Shown here: positions 35,355 to 44,947 of the stretch, in pieces
Layout of the letters: every line of letters starts with the position of its first letter
How positions within the stretch are numbered: the stretch's first letter is position 1
Assembly (NCBI RefSeq): GCF_000011065.1
Contig: NC_004663.1
Span: 2,976,001-3,040,000, forward strand
Reading direction: 5' to 3'
DNA from: Bacteroides thetaiotaomicron VPI-5482
GTDB taxonomy: Bacteria; Bacteroidota; Bacteroidia; Bacteroidales; Bacteroidaceae
Length of the DNA: 64,000 nt
Position numbers and translations under genes: made by a program
Notes under the pieces: generated by a model
What the model saw: the letters and a program-made list of their open reading frames with translations, nothing else
Databases searched by the model: none
What the model was told of the DNA's origin: nothing

Positions 35355-36389
35355 TTATTCATTAATCGCTCCGCAATGGGGGCAAATACCTTTCTCCTTC
35401 AACTTCTCCCCACAATGTCCGCAACGATACTTATAGCTGATATTCCGATGCACCTTCTTCGCAAAAACCCAGATAAAGAATGCAAGGAACAAATAACCGA
35501 TATAAATATGTGTCATCAGGATAAAGAAGAAATAGCAGAAAATACAACTGGACATCAGTCCCAGCAGATAAAAGACCGCAGCGGCGGGAGTCAACTGCCG
35601 GAACAGGTCATCAAGCACCGCCAAAGCGACAATCAGAAACAACCAGATGCTCAACAAAAAGACTGAAAGTATAAAAGGCACTTTAAAAGGCGATAAGGTG
35701 GGATTGAAATAGAAATGTTCCCACGTATCCGGCACAAAGACCTGCATTGATTCGTAAACCGTCGCACTGAAAGCCATCAACAGGCAAAGAAACAACGGAT
35801 AGACACTGTCAATATCATTAAAATAGACCAGCTGCAACTGCTTCCGACGGAAAGCGCGAAACAGATAGACTCCAACAAACAACGCGAAGATAATCATGAA
35901 ATAAGAAGCATGCGTATCACTGAAAAAATGGATAGCCTGCGAAATACTGTCCGTCGGCACAAACGATTCTTTCAATTCTGTTTCACGTATCCACCCCTGC
36001 TCCTCTTGTGTATGCGCCAGCTTTACCCAGACACTGTCCACACTATCGGCAGGGTGAATGGCAAACTCGGCAACAACCACCCGATCTCCTTTATACAATG
36101 CGATGTAGGTGTCCTTGATGGGCAGGCACTCCATTGTTACCGAGTCGGTGGTTACTTCCAGATTCGTATTCCAGGTATAATGCCGGTCATAAAGATAGTT
36201 CAGAGAATCTTTTGTCTTCTCCGACAGTTCCTCGGAAGTAAGATCGGGACGCGTATAGTGACAGGATGAAAGGAACAGCAGAGTCAGCAACATCCCCACG
36301 ACAGAACAGCACAAAGCTGTACGAAACTTATCTCTGCCGAGAACAAGCTCCGTTAAACTCCGCATATCTCTGCCGGGGAATCGTTTCAT
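35355..36389 (-). CDS. Zinc-ribbon multi-pass membrane protein, unknown function
   Basis: A 344-residue protein when started at the ATG at 36389, which overlaps the stop of the U32 gene as ATGA; an upstream in-frame start would add 12 residues. A hydrophobic N-terminal segment ends in a lipobox-like LFLSSC. A ~110-residue extracytoplasmic region rich in Asp/Ser follows, including VWVKLAHTQEEQGWIRETEL, which resembles an SH3-like domain. Four or five membrane helices come next. The C-terminus is a zinc ribbon (RCGHCGEKLKEKGICPHCG) probably in the cytoplasm. Translational coupling suggests a link with the U32 protein, but no function can be assigned. Confidence 0.72.
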   Translation of the reverse strand: MKRFPGRDMRSLTELVLGRDKFRTALCCSVVGMLLTLLFLSSCHYTRPDLTSEELSEKTKDSLNYLYDRHYTWNTNLEVTTDSVTMECLPIKDTYIALYKGDRVVVAEFAIHPADSVDSVWVKLAHTQEEQGWIRETELKESFVPTDSISQAIHFFSDTHASYFMIIFALFVGVYLFRAFRRKQLQLVYFNDIDSVYPLFLCLLMAFSATVYESMQVFVPDTWEHFYFNPTLSPFKVPFILSVFLLSIWLFLIVALAVLDDLFRQLTPAAAVFYLLGLMSSCIFCYFFFILMTHIYIGYLFLAFFIWVFAKKVHRNISYKYRCGHCGEKLKEKGICPHCGAINE

Positions 36390-38215
36390 TGTGCCGCTTT
36401 TACTTTCATTTGACAGTTTTTGCAATCGAATTCAAGGCGGAAACGTTTTCCGTCATTCGATACCAGATAATAGGGCTCTTTATAAGGCGAGCGCACTCGC
36501 TGATGGATAGGGCACCAGCCCATGCTATAACGCAGGCAGTGTTTGCAGAACATCAGCACGGCATCTTCCACCCGTTCCTTTTCATAAGCCTCAGCCACTT
36601 GCTGCACTCCATGTTCCCGATAAAAAGAAGCTGCACGGGTGTTCATCACGTTTCCCAAATAAGTAAGTGCAGCCTGCGGATAATCATGTGAAGTCGGCTT
36701 CCAGACAGCCAGTTCCTGACGATAATTGATACGTCGGACAGCAATCAGCTTTTCTATCGCCTGACGACGGAAATCCGCCAAAACAGAAGCCGGTAAGAAC
36801 CAATTCTCCGAGAAGGAGATTTCGATCTTTTCCGCTTCGAAAGGCGTGTTTCCCAATTTAGCAAGCTGCGTCTTCAAGTTATCAGCCTGTGGAGTCCGAG
36901 CCGGCTCTTTCTCACGAGGCAGAGTGAGCGTAACGCTGTTATCGTCCTCATCCGTCAGTGTCAGAGAGAAACCGAAGTTGTTGTCTGCAAGCAGTATGTT
37001 AACGGCAATCTTCCGTTCGGCCGACTTGCGGGAAAGTATGCGTTCAAACTCCTGATCGAAGTTGCGATAGAGCTTGGTACGGGGCTTGATGCGGGGCATT
37101 TCCTGAGGATAAAGTTTGTTTCCATCCACCCGATTAATCCGGAATCCCTGCAAACGTCCCTGTTCATCAATATAGCAGACACCGTCTCCGTTATTAAATG
37201 ATTTCAGTCCGGCAACGGTCAGAAAGTTGCCACGGGCTTCTTTCATTGTACCCATCTCCTCTCCCAATGATTTCGGAGTATCAAAAGAAAAAATATCCTC
37301 ACTGCGTCCATGCAGGAAGTAATGAGTAAATCCACGACTGAAACTCTTGTCCAGCTGCGGTTTAAAATCGAAACGGCAAGTGCCGGAAGAAGCGCGCACA
37401 TATTCCGGTCGGCGGGCAAAGATAGCATCTAGTTTCTGACGATAGGCAGCCGTTACATTCTTCACATAAGACACATCTTTCAGACGTCCTTCTATTTTGA
37501 ATGAGGAAGCTCCGGCATCCAGCAACCGTTCCAGTTCATCACTCTGATTCATATCTTTCAAAGAGAGCAAGTGCTTGTCTTTCACAATCACTTTTCCTTC
37601 CGAATCGACAAGACTGAAAGGCAAGCGGCAAAACTGCGCACACTCTCCCCGATTCGCACTGCGCCCGAAACAAGCCTGACTAACGTAGCACTGACCGCTA
37701 TAGCTTACGCAAAGCGCCCCGTGTACAAATACTTCCAGCGGAACTTCGGGACAAATTTCGTGTATCTTCCTTATTTCACGAATCGACAGTTCCCGTGCCA
37801 GAACAACCTGACGGAAACCCGCTTCCCAAAGGAACTTCACCTTTTCCGGTGTCCGATTGTCCATCTGCGTACTGGCATGAAGAGGTATCGGCGGAAGATT
37901 CAGTTTCGTGATTCCCATATCCTGCACAATCAGGGCATCCACGCCAACCCGATACAGGGCATGGATCATCTCCTCCGTCTCTTTCAACTCTTCTTCTTTC
38001 AGAATCGTATTGACTGTGACATAGATACGGGCATTATACAAGTGAGCATGTTTTACCAACGCTTCGATATCTTCCAAAGAATTCACAGCCGCTGCACGGG
38101 CGCCAAATTTAGGTGCACCGATATATACGGCATCTGCTCCGTGATTGATAGCTTCGATACCACATTCCAGATTCTTCGCCGGGGCGAGAAGTTCTATTTT
38201 ACGCTGCTTGATCAT
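36386..38215 (-). CDS. U32-family peptidase-like protein (rRNA/tRNA hydroxylation type)
   Basis: A 609-residue protein of the U32 'collagenase-like' family. The N-terminal barrel starts IELLAPAKNLECGIEAINHG. The signature cysteine cluster is LCVSYSGQCYVSQACFGRSA, then NRGECAQFCRLPF. A C-terminal extension contains another cluster (MFCKHCLRYSMGWCPIH). Several U32 members (RlhA, TrhP) are known to be Fe-S proteins for prephenate-dependent hydroxylation of rRNA or tRNA rather than proteases. The long form with a C-terminal domain resembles RlhA, so RNA modification is the likelier role. It overlaps metA (4 bp) and the zinc-ribbon gene (4 bp), forming one operon. Confidence 0.9.
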   Translation of the reverse strand: MIKQRKIELLAPAKNLECGIEAINHGADAVYIGAPKFGARAAAVNSLEDIEALVKHAHLYNARIYVTVNTILKEEELKETEEMIHALYRVGVDALIVQDMGITKLNLPPIPLHASTQMDNRTPEKVKFLWEAGFRQVVLARELSIREIRKIHEICPEVPLEVFVHGALCVSYSGQCYVSQACFGRSANRGECAQFCRLPFSLVDSEGKVIVKDKHLLSLKDMNQSDELERLLDAGASSFKIEGRLKDVSYVKNVTAAYRQKLDAIFARRPEYVRASSGTCRFDFKPQLDKSFSRGFTHYFLHGRSEDIFSFDTPKSLGEEMGTMKEARGNFLTVAGLKSFNNGDGVCYIDEQGRLQGFRINRVDGNKLYPQEMPRIKPRTKLYRNFDQEFERILSRKSAERKIAVNILLADNNFGFSLTLTDEDDNSVTLTLPREKEPARTPQADNLKTQLAKLGNTPFEAEKIEISFSENWFLPASVLADFRRQAIEKLIAVRRINYRQELAVWKPTSHDYPQAALTYLGNVMNTRAASFYREHGVQQVAEAYEKERVEDAVLMFCKHCLRYSMGWCPIHQRVRSPYKEPYYLVSNDGKRFRLEFDCKNCQMKVKAAQ

Positions 38216-39129
38216 TCAATATCATTAATGTTGTAAGGCGTTTCCTGATAAACAAAGTAGTTCAGCCAGTTGGAGAACAAAAGGTTGGCATGAGCGCGCC
38301 AACGGACCAACGGACCTTTGTCCGGATCATCATCTACGTAATAGTTACGGGGAATTTCGATCGGCAGTCCTTTACCCAGATCACGACGATATTCCGTATC
38401 CAAGGTATAGGGAGAGTATTCCGAGTGTCCGGTCACGAAGAACTCACGTCCGCCACGTGCCATAGCCATATAAACGCCCGCATCTTTCGATTCGGAAAGC
38501 AATGTCAGTTCCGGCACTTTGAGGATATCTTCCCTGCGTACTTCCGTATGGCGGCTATGCGGCACATAGAAGCAATCGTCAAATCCGCGGAAAATAGAAT
38601 GGAAAGGTTCCAGCACCCGATGTTCGAAGATACCGAACATTTTCTGGTCCAGTGGATACTTGGGAACTCCGTAGTGATGATACAGTCCGGCTTGCGCAGC
38701 CCAGCATATATATAAGGTAGACGTCACGTGCGTACGTGCCCAATCAAATATTTCAGTAATTTCCTCCCAATAAGTCACCTCCTCGAAGTCCATCTGTTCC
38801 ACAGGAGCACCGGTGATGATCATGCCGTCGTATTTCTCGTTACGCATTTGCTCGAAGTCGGTATAGAACGTTTGCATATGTTCTATCGGCGTATTCTTGG
38901 ATGTATGACTCTTGATCTTCATAAACGAGATTTCTACCTGGAGAGGCGTATTCGAGAGCAGCCGCACCAAGTCTGTTTCCGTTGTAATCTTCAACGGCAT
39001 CAGGTTCAGAATCACAATCCGCAACGGACGAATATCCTGTTGCGTAGCACGCGAAGTATCAATTACGAAAATATTCTCTTCCTTCAATAATTCTATTGCA
39101 GGAAGCTTATCGGGTAAATTTAAAGGCAT
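38212..39129 (-). CDS. metA: Homoserine O-acetyltransferase (MetA type)
   Basis: A 305-residue enzyme activating homoserine for methionine synthesis. Cys142 lies in STLYICWAAQAGLYHHYG (nucleophile). The C-terminal GREFFVTGHSEYSPYTL carries the catalytic His and Glu. MetA proteins use succinyl-CoA when residue 111 is Gly and acetyl-CoA when it is Glu. Here residue 111, counted from the start, is Glu (ITGAPVEQMDF), so acetyl-CoA is predicted. That agrees with the O-acetylhomoserine sulfhydrylase at the left edge. The gene is the first of a metA-U32-zinc ribbon operon with overlapping junctions; a TATTTTTG promoter element lies at 39157. Confidence 0.95.
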   Translation of the reverse strand: MPLNLPDKLPAIELLKEENIFVIDTSRATQQDIRPLRIVILNLMPLKITTETDLVRLLSNTPLQVEISFMKIKSHTSKNTPIEHMQTFYTDFEQMRNEKYDGMIITGAPVEQMDFEEVTYWEEITEIFDWARTHVTSTLYICWAAQAGLYHHYGVPKYPLDQKMFGIFEHRVLEPFHSIFRGFDDCFYVPHSRHTEVRREDILKVPELTLLSESKDAGVYMAMARGGREFFVTGHSEYSPYTLDTEYRRDLGKGLPIEIPRNYYVDDDPDKGPLVRWRAHANLLFSNWLNYFVYQETPYNINDIE

Positions 39130-39156
39130 AATCGCTATATATTAGTAATTTGGCTG

Positions 39157-39164
39157 CAAAAATA
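39157..39164 (-). promoter_or_regulatory. -7 element of the metA operon promoter
   Basis: TATTTTTG on the minus strand, about 28 bp before the metA ATG. No obvious TTTG box further up. Confidence 0.5.
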
Positions 39165-39263
39165 CGAAAAATATAGCACATAATAGGGAGGTTGCTTATT
39201 TAGAAGACGTACAAATTAAGTCAATTTAATCAAAGAAGCATACCAAGTAATGAATAAAAGCTT

Positions 39264-39271
39264 TATTTTTG
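39264..39271 (+). promoter_or_regulatory. -7 element of the ferredoxin promoter
   Basis: TATTTTTG located 38 bp before the ferredoxin ATG at 39310. It lies inside the longer frame that begins at 39250, which argues against that upstream start. Confidence 0.55.
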
Positions 39272-39309
39272 CCGAACGAATTAGTACTAATAATTTAAAT
39301 CTTAAAAAA

Positions 39310-39480
39310 ATGGCTTACGTAATTAGTGACGATTGTATTGCTTGCGGAACTTGTATCGACGAGTGTCCGGTAGAAGCTATCTCTGAAGGTGATATCTATT
39401 CTATCAACCCAGATGTATGTACTGACTGTGGAACTTGCGCAGACGTTTGCCCGTCTGAAGCTATTCACCCGGCTGAATAA
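39310..39480 (+). CDS. Small 2[4Fe-4S] ferredoxin
   Basis: A 56-residue bacterial-type ferredoxin, a soluble electron carrier for anaerobic oxidoreductases. Two cluster motifs, CIACGTCIDECPVEAI and CTDCGTCADVCPSEAI (CxxCxxCxxxCP twice), bind two 4Fe-4S clusters. The start is ATG 39310 (MAYVISDDC, the standard N-terminus). The frame from 39250 would add 20 residues and include the promoter. It is monocistronic, with a hairpin terminator directly after. Confidence 0.96.
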   Translation: MAYVISDDCIACGTCIDECPVEAISEGDIYSINPDVCTDCGTCADVCPSEAIHPAE

Positions 39481-39500
39481 TACAATCGACAAAAAAGTAT

Positions 39501-39530
39501 AGGCTGCTTTCTACGGAAGGCAGCCTTTTT
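39501..39530 (+). terminator. Intrinsic terminator of the ferredoxin gene
   Basis: AGGCTGC pairs with GCAGCCT, followed by a T run. Confidence 0.8.
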
Positions 39531-39563
39531 TATTTTATCGCTACGGACAAAAGGAAATTACAT

Positions 39564-39606
39564 AAAAAAACGGTAGACTTTCTTTTTCAGGAGATAGCCT
39601 ACCGTT
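39564..39606 (-). terminator. Intrinsic terminator of the aminotransferase gene
   Basis: AACGGTAG pairs with CTACCGTT. On the minus strand the stem is followed by T7. It ends the gene at 39626-40819. Confidence 0.75.
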
Positions 39607-39625
39607 CTATATTCTCTAAGATTGC

Positions 39626-40819
39626 TTATTTCAATTTAGCCAATGCTTCCTTGATTCGACGGATAGCTTCTACAATGTTCTCATCACTTGTAGCGTAGCT
39701 CATACGAATACATTCAGGAGCACCAAAGGAAGTACCGCCTACACAAGCTACATGAGCATCTTCGAGCAGGTACATTGCCAAGTCGTCCGAGTTTTCAATT
39801 TTACGTTCGCCGTTGCTCTTGCCGAAGAAGTAGCTACATTTCGGGAACAGATAGAAAGCACCTTGCGGTACGTTTACTTCGAAACCCGGCACTTCTTTAG
39901 CCAACTTCACGATCAGGTCACGACGACGTTCAAATGCCTTCTGCATTTCTTTCACCGGTTCTTGTGTACCTACGTAAGCAGCCTCGGCAGCTTTCTGAGA
40001 TACCGAGCAAGGACCCGAAGTGTATTGTCCCTGAAGCTTGTTACAAGCTTTCACAATCCATTCCGGACCAGCAATGAAACCGATTCTCCATCCAGTCATC
40101 GCATAGGCTTTGGATACACCGTTCACGATCACTGTACGTTCTTTCATTTCCGGGAACTGAGCAATGCTCTGATGTGCACCGATATAATTGATATGTTCGT
40201 AAATCTCGTCAGCAATTACCACTACTTGCGGATACTTAGCCAGCACGGCTGCCAGTCCAGCCAGTTCTTCTTTGCTGTAAACAGAACCTGTGGGGTTGGA
40301 CGGAGAACAAAGAATCAATGCTTTTGTTTTCGGAGTAATAGCTGCTTCCAGTTGTTTCGGAGTAATTTTGAAATCTTGTTCGATGCCGGCAGAAACAATG
40401 ACAGGAGTACCTTCTGCCATCTTCACCATTTCCGGATAGCTCACCCAGTAAGGAGCCGGTACAATTACTTCATCACCCGGATTTACCAATACCAGGATCG
40501 CATTACATACAGATTGCTTTGCACCATTGGCACAAGAAATCTGAGCAGCAGTATATTCAAGACCGTTCTCTTTTTTCAGCTTCTCAACAATCGCATTGCG
40601 TAAAGCCGGATAACCCGGTACCGGAGAGTAGCGAGAAAAGTTATCATCAATGGCTTTCTTCGCAGCTTCTTTGATGTGGTCAGGAGTATTGAAATCCGGT
40701 TCTCCTACACTTAAGTTAATAACATCAATACCCTGCGCTTTGAGTTCGTTGCTCTTTTGCGACATGGCAAGCGTCGCCGACGGCGACAAGCTGTTCAAAC
40801 GATCTGATAATTGATTCAT
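39626..40819 (-). CDS. Class I/II PLP-dependent aminotransferase (aspartate aminotransferase type)
   Basis: A 397-residue fold-type I aminotransferase. Motifs include INLSVGEPDFNTPDHIKEAA (substrate/N-terminal arm), ANGAKQSVCNAILVL (cofactor phosphate), CSPSNPTGSVYSKEEL, IADEIYEHINY (Asp that pairs with the pyridine N), and NGVSKAYAMTGWRIGFIAGP with the Schiff-base lysine. The C-terminal ECIRMSYATSDENI supplies the carboxylate-binding Arg. The subgroup is Ib (Thermus/Bacillus AspC type), which interconverts aspartate and oxaloacetate and may accept aromatic or prephenate substrates. The exact substrate is inferred. It could supply aspartate to the thr and met routes seen elsewhere in the window. 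Confidence 0.93.
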   Translation of the reverse strand: MNQLSDRLNSLSPSATLAMSQKSNELKAQGIDVINLSVGEPDFNTPDHIKEAAKKAIDDNFSRYSPVPGYPALRNAIVEKLKKENGLEYTAAQISCANGAKQSVCNAILVLVNPGDEVIVPAPYWVSYPEMVKMAEGTPVIVSAGIEQDFKITPKQLEAAITPKTKALILCSPSNPTGSVYSKEELAGLAAVLAKYPQVVVIADEIYEHINYIGAHQSIAQFPEMKERTVIVNGVSKAYAMTGWRIGFIAGPEWIVKACNKLQGQYTSGPCSVSQKAAEAAYVGTQEPVKEMQKAFERRRDLIVKLAKEVPGFEVNVPQGAFYLFPKCSYFFGKSNGERKIENSDDLAMYLLEDAHVACVGGTSFGAPECIRMSYATSDENIVEAIRRIKEALAKLK

Positions 40820-40901
40820 TTTGTATCTATTTTATTGTTGTTGAGTGAAATTCGTTGCAAAATAAGCGATAATATTCGATATATGAAAACAAAATGGCAT
40901 T

Positions 40902-42116
40902 TTACTTATTAAAATGTAATGTATGTCCCATTCTTTCTTTCTTTGTTCTCAGATATCGCTCATTATATGGATTAGGAACTGTTTCAACAGGTACATTTTC
41001 TACAATTTCCAGTCCATAGGCTTCCAGCCCTACACGTTTCACGGGATTATTTGTCAGAAGTTTCATTTTGTGCACTCCCAGTTCACGCAGAATCTGGGCT
41101 CCTACTCCATAGTCGCGTTCGTCTGCCAGGTGTCCTAAGCAAAGGTTGGCGTCAACGGTATCCATACCGTCTTCCTGAAGTTTATATGCTTTCATCTTTT
41201 CCATCAAACCGATACCACGGCCTTCCTGATTCAGATAAACCACCACACCTTTTCCTTCTTTTTCAATCATTTCCATCGCTTTATGCAGTTGCTCGCCACA
41301 GTCACAACGGTGTGAGCCAAGAATATCACCAGTAGCGCAAGATGAATGGACACGCACCAAGATAGGTTCGTCTTCATTCCATGTACCTTTAAATATAGCC
41401 ATATGCTCCAGTCCATTCGATTTCTGACGGAAAGGAATCAGACGGAACATACCATGTTCGGTCGGCATATTTACCTCAACGCCTTTTTCTACGATTGACT
41501 CCTGTTTCAGACGATAAGCAATCAAGTCATGAATGGAAATCAGTTTCAGTCCATGTTCATCGGCCATTGCACGAAGTTCCGGCAGACGTGCCATCGTACC
41601 GTCATCGCTCATTATTTCCATCAGAGCACCTGCAGGGTAAAGTCCGGCAAGGCGTGCCATATCGATGGTAGCTTCTGTATGTCCGGCACGACGAAGTACT
41701 CCTTTTTCCTGTGCATACAGCGGATTAATATGTCCGGGACGTCCGAAAGTAGCCGGTGTAGAAGCAGGATCGGCCAACGCCTGAATAGTGGCAGCACGGT
41801 CGGAAGCAGAAACTCCGGTACTACAACCTTCCAGTTTGTCAATTGTCACTGTAAAAGGAGTGCCCAATACAGAAGTATTATCACTGACCTGATGCGGCAA
41901 ATCCAGTTCTTTACAACGCGACACCGTGATAGGCGCACAGAGCACACCACGCGCATGTTTCAACATAAAGTTAACTTTCTCAGGAGTTATCTTTTCGGCA
42001 GCTATGATTAAATCACCTTCGTTTTCACGATCTTCATCATCCACTACAATGACAAACTTGCCTTCTTTGAAATCGGCAATCGCATCTTCTATTCTATCCA
42101 TTTTAATCTCTTCCAT
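40902..42116 (-). CDS. ribBA: Bifunctional DHBP synthase / GTP cyclohydrolase II (riboflavin)
   Basis: A 404-residue fusion supplying both precursors of riboflavin. The N-terminal DHBP synthase domain (~1-205) has [18 protein letters not shown], the [11 protein letters not shown] segment and [19 protein letters not shown]. The C-terminal GTP cyclohydrolase II domain has [20 protein letters not shown] with the zinc cysteines, and [16 protein letters not shown]. All catalytic residues I can check are present. It starts at ATG 42116, and the next gene upstream ends six bases away at 42122, so it is probably read from the LptF/G gene. No FMN riboswitch is seen in front. Confidence 0.97.
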
Positions 42117-42121
42117 AACAC

Positions 42122-44020
42122 TTATTTATTAATATTCTGTATGATGAATTGAATTTGTTCATTGTTTTTTATTATCCGTTCCATATCTTTCGCCAACCGG
42201 ACACGGAATGCCCAGATACGGAAATAAAAGAATAATCCTATAGGGAAAATAACCCCGGCAGCCAGATTCAGCCAATAGGTGTGGAACGGGCGTATATGAG
42301 CAGAAACGGAAATAATCGGATAATTGTTTAATGTGTTCAGCAAAGTCACAGACTTCGTATTGGACATCTCCTCTATGAGTGTCTCCAACTTTTCATTGAT
42401 AGATATCATCTCATCATCCTTCTCGCCCGACATCCACAACTTAAAATAATTCGGGGCTTTCATCAGGCGATTTTTAGCTATATACTCTTTGCACTCGTCA
42501 GTAAGCACCTGCAAATCACCCGGTATGCGAGTATAATCCGGATCGTGAATCACCACCTCTTTCTTGAATAAATGGCGTATGTTACGGATACCGACAATCT
42601 TCTTAAACCAATTGATATACGCATCGGCATTGAGCACTACAGAGTCTTTATTTGATTTGTAAGTCAGGAAAGCACCTAACGGGGCAAGCACGGCACTACT
42701 GGTCCACACTCCCATCCATACGACCCATCTGCCGTCACGTGCCATCTTATAGCCTGTATTATCTATGATATAATAAATGATGAATACCATCACCGAAACG
42801 ATGACCGGCATACCGAGTCCTCCTTTACGGATAATTCCGCCCAATGGGGCACCAATGAAGAAGAACAGCAGGCAGGAAAGTGAAATAGTGATCTTTTTAT
42901 GCCACTCTATCTCATGCTTCCGCATACTATAATCATGGCTACCCATCGTGTAACTCTTGAAGTTTATATCACTGCTCAGGTTTTCCGCACGACTTGCAGC
43001 GGATGAAATCACCTTCTGCTTCTGCATCAAAGGAGCTACCTCATAGAGACTGTCGATATTATATTCAGTAATATTCGCCTCCATAATCTTGACCGTATCC
43101 TCCTTTGTCAATCCATAGGTGCTACGGAAATTCCCTTCAGAAACTTCCCGGTAATATTGTCTTCCGATACTATCACCCACCATTTTCATTGAGTCGATGG
43201 AGGCTTGCAGCATCGACATATCTTTGGCAGCAGATGTATTACTCATAATACTGGCATCCGCCATATTAAAGTCTGAGTCAAACTCAATAATCGTATGTTT
43301 TTCCCGGAATTCTTCCCGACGATACGGTACATTCTGAGATTTCATACTCTGTGATCTCAGGTTTTCAAATAAATCACCACTGTACAAATGCAGCCAGAGA
43401 TGCTGCTTGTCTGCAGTCATTTCCATCCGTCCGGAATCTGCATAAATAATATGTGCGTTCTCAAATCCATCTTTCAGATTATAAATCAGCACATCATACA
43501 TCATACCTGTCTTCCGGTTCTTCTTGGCTATCTTCAGGTTATAATCCGGTATTTCCGAATAAAACACCCCCTCCGGGATATCCAATTCCGGAGACTTTTG
43601 TTTCATCGAAATAATCAGTGTGTATAGTTTCGTCTGAGCAATAGGCCCCACGACATTCTGGAAATAAAAAGAGACAGCAACCAAACCACAGACAAAGAAA
43701 GCCAGCGGGCGCATAATTTTAAGCAAGGATATACCCGCAGCTTTCATTGCGAGCAACTCGTAACGTTCGCCAAAGTTGCCGAAGGTTATTAAAGAAGCCA
43801 GCAATATTGCCAACGGCAACGATATTGGAACCAGTGTCAATGCGGAATAAAAGAAGAACTGAGCTATCACACTCATATCCAATCCCTTTCCGACTAACTC
43901 GTCTACATATCTCCACAAAAACTGCATCATGAAGATGAAGAGACAGATGAAGAATGTACCTATAAAGAGCATCAGGAAGCTCTTTACGATAAATATATCT
44001 AATTTCTTTATGCGTAGCAT
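42122..44020 (-). CDS. LptF/LptG (YjgP/YjgQ) family permease
   Basis: A 632-residue inner-membrane protein of the LPS-export permease family. The ATG at 44020 ([20 protein letters not shown]) is chosen; a TTG at 44038 would add six residues without support. Two or three N-terminal helices include [20 protein letters not shown] and a cytoplasmic coupling-helix-like [21 protein letters not shown] beta-rich periplasmic domain and further helices follow ([21 protein letters not shown], with [14 protein letters not shown]). LptF and LptG are each about 360 residues in E. coli. Here an extra ~200-residue C-terminal part with a last membrane pair follows, which I recall as common in Bacteroidetes. 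It would move LPS or LOS from the inner membrane with LptB. Confidence 0.9.
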
Positions 44021-44096
44021 CTTAATAGGTTCGTGCAATTAAGACGCAAAATTAGCACAAAAAAAGTAGCATAGAAAATTTTTAGTTGAAAGTTAA

Positions 44097-44483
44097 CTAA
44101 AAACCACACGTTCTTCTCAATTTCGCCACTTGCGACTCCCACAATTCTTTCATGTCAGCAACTTCGTCCGCCTCTGCGAAGTCTGTAATTTCTAATACAT
44201 AGTCACTTGTCAGCTCATTATAAGTCATTTTGATTTCAAAGTAATCGCGTTCATTTTCGTCATCCTGCCAACGAAAGCGAATAAATGAGAAAGAACGGAT
44301 CGCAATAATCTCGGCATTTCTTTGTTCAGTCTTCCCCCAATGGAATTCTACGATTTTATCATCAGATACTACTTTATCAGCAAACCAGTCCTCCAGCCCG
44401 GTCGGTGTGCTAATAGCTGCCCAAAGAATATTTTTAGATGTTGCGTTCAACAAATACTCCAAATGAATTTTTTCTTTTTTCAT
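44097..44483 (-). CDS. START-like (SRPBCC fold) domain protein
   Basis: A 128-residue soluble protein. It starts KEKIHLEYLLNATSKNILWA, then AISTPTGLEDWFADKV, the pattern of AHSA1/START-like helix-grip proteins in which the WFAD motif follows the first helix. A FHWGKTEQRNAEIIAIRSF, then IRFRWQDDENERDYFEIKM, beta sheet and a C-terminal helix (MKELWESQVAKLRRTCGF) complete it. Such domains bind hydrophobic ligands or partners; the function in Bacteroides is not established. It lies about 75 bp upstream of the LptF/G-type gene in the same direction and may share its transcript. Confidence 0.82.
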   Translation of the reverse strand: MKKEKIHLEYLLNATSKNILWAAISTPTGLEDWFADKVVSDDKIVEFHWGKTEQRNAEIIAIRSFSFIRFRWQDDENERDYFEIKMTYNELTSDYVLEITDFAEADEVADMKELWESQVAKLRRTCGF

Positions 44484-44655
44484 AGCAATTTCGAATTGTT
44501 TTTACGTGTGCCAAGATAAATACTTTTTTCTAATTATGTGGCATAAATCAGACACTTTATTTAAAACTTATTTCTTTTCAAGGCCCCAAACTCCCTATTT
44601 ATAGGAAAAAGAGAACCTCGTTCTAAAGAAAAAACACAAAAAAGTTATGAATTGT

Positions 44656-44686
44656 TTTGGAGATTACAGAAAAACATCTATCTTTG
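44656..44686 (+). promoter_or_regulatory. Promoter of tRNA-Met
   Basis: TTTG (44656-44659) and TATCTTTG (44679-44686) separated by 19 bp, followed by CACCCGC as in the rRNA promoters. Transcription should start about 15 bp before the tRNA. Confidence 0.75.
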
Positions 44687-44707
44687 CACCCGCAATCGAG
44701 AAATGAT

Positions 44708-44781
44708 GGCGGGATAGCTCAGCTGGTTAGAGCGCATGATTCATAATCATGAGGTCCCCGGTTCAATCCCGGGTCCCGCTA
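44708..44781 (+). tRNA. tRNA-Met (anticodon CAT)
   Basis: A 74-base cloverleaf: acceptor GGCGGGA/TCCCGCT with discriminator A, D arm CTCAGCTGGTTAGAGC, anticodon stem CATGA/TCATG with loop TTCATAA, and T arm CCCGG-TTCAATC-CCGGG. CCA is not encoded. The CAT anticodon could also be a lysidine-modified Ile tRNA; the elongator Met type is favoured. Confidence 0.93.
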
Positions 44782-44794
44782 CTTGATAAGAATA

Positions 44795-44832
44795 AGGCAT
44801 TTGAGAGGCTTCCACTCTTGGGTGCCTTTTTC
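44795..44832 (+). terminator. Terminator after tRNA-Met
   Basis: AAGGCA pairs with TGCCTT, with an inner GAGAGG/CCaCTC pairing, followed by TTTTTC. Confidence 0.65.
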
Positions 44833-44884
44833 TTTTATACATCAATTGGTGGCAGGTGACGCCATAGGTGACGCTAAATGCAAA

Positions 44885-44924
44885 AAATTAGCCCCCGAAA
44901 GTTTATATTCAGCTTCCGGGGGCT
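44885..44924 (-). terminator. Terminator of the GMP synthase-like gene
   Basis: GCCCCCGAAG pairs with CTTCCGGGGGC. On the minus strand it is followed by a T-rich AATTTTTTG tract. Confidence 0.8.
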
Positions 44925-44947
44925 ATTCTATTTAATGCTCTATACTC

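Noticed and set aside
39250..39309. 20-residue N-terminal extension of the ferredoxin
   Set aside because: The region contains the promoter -7 element, and small ferredoxins start at MAYxI.
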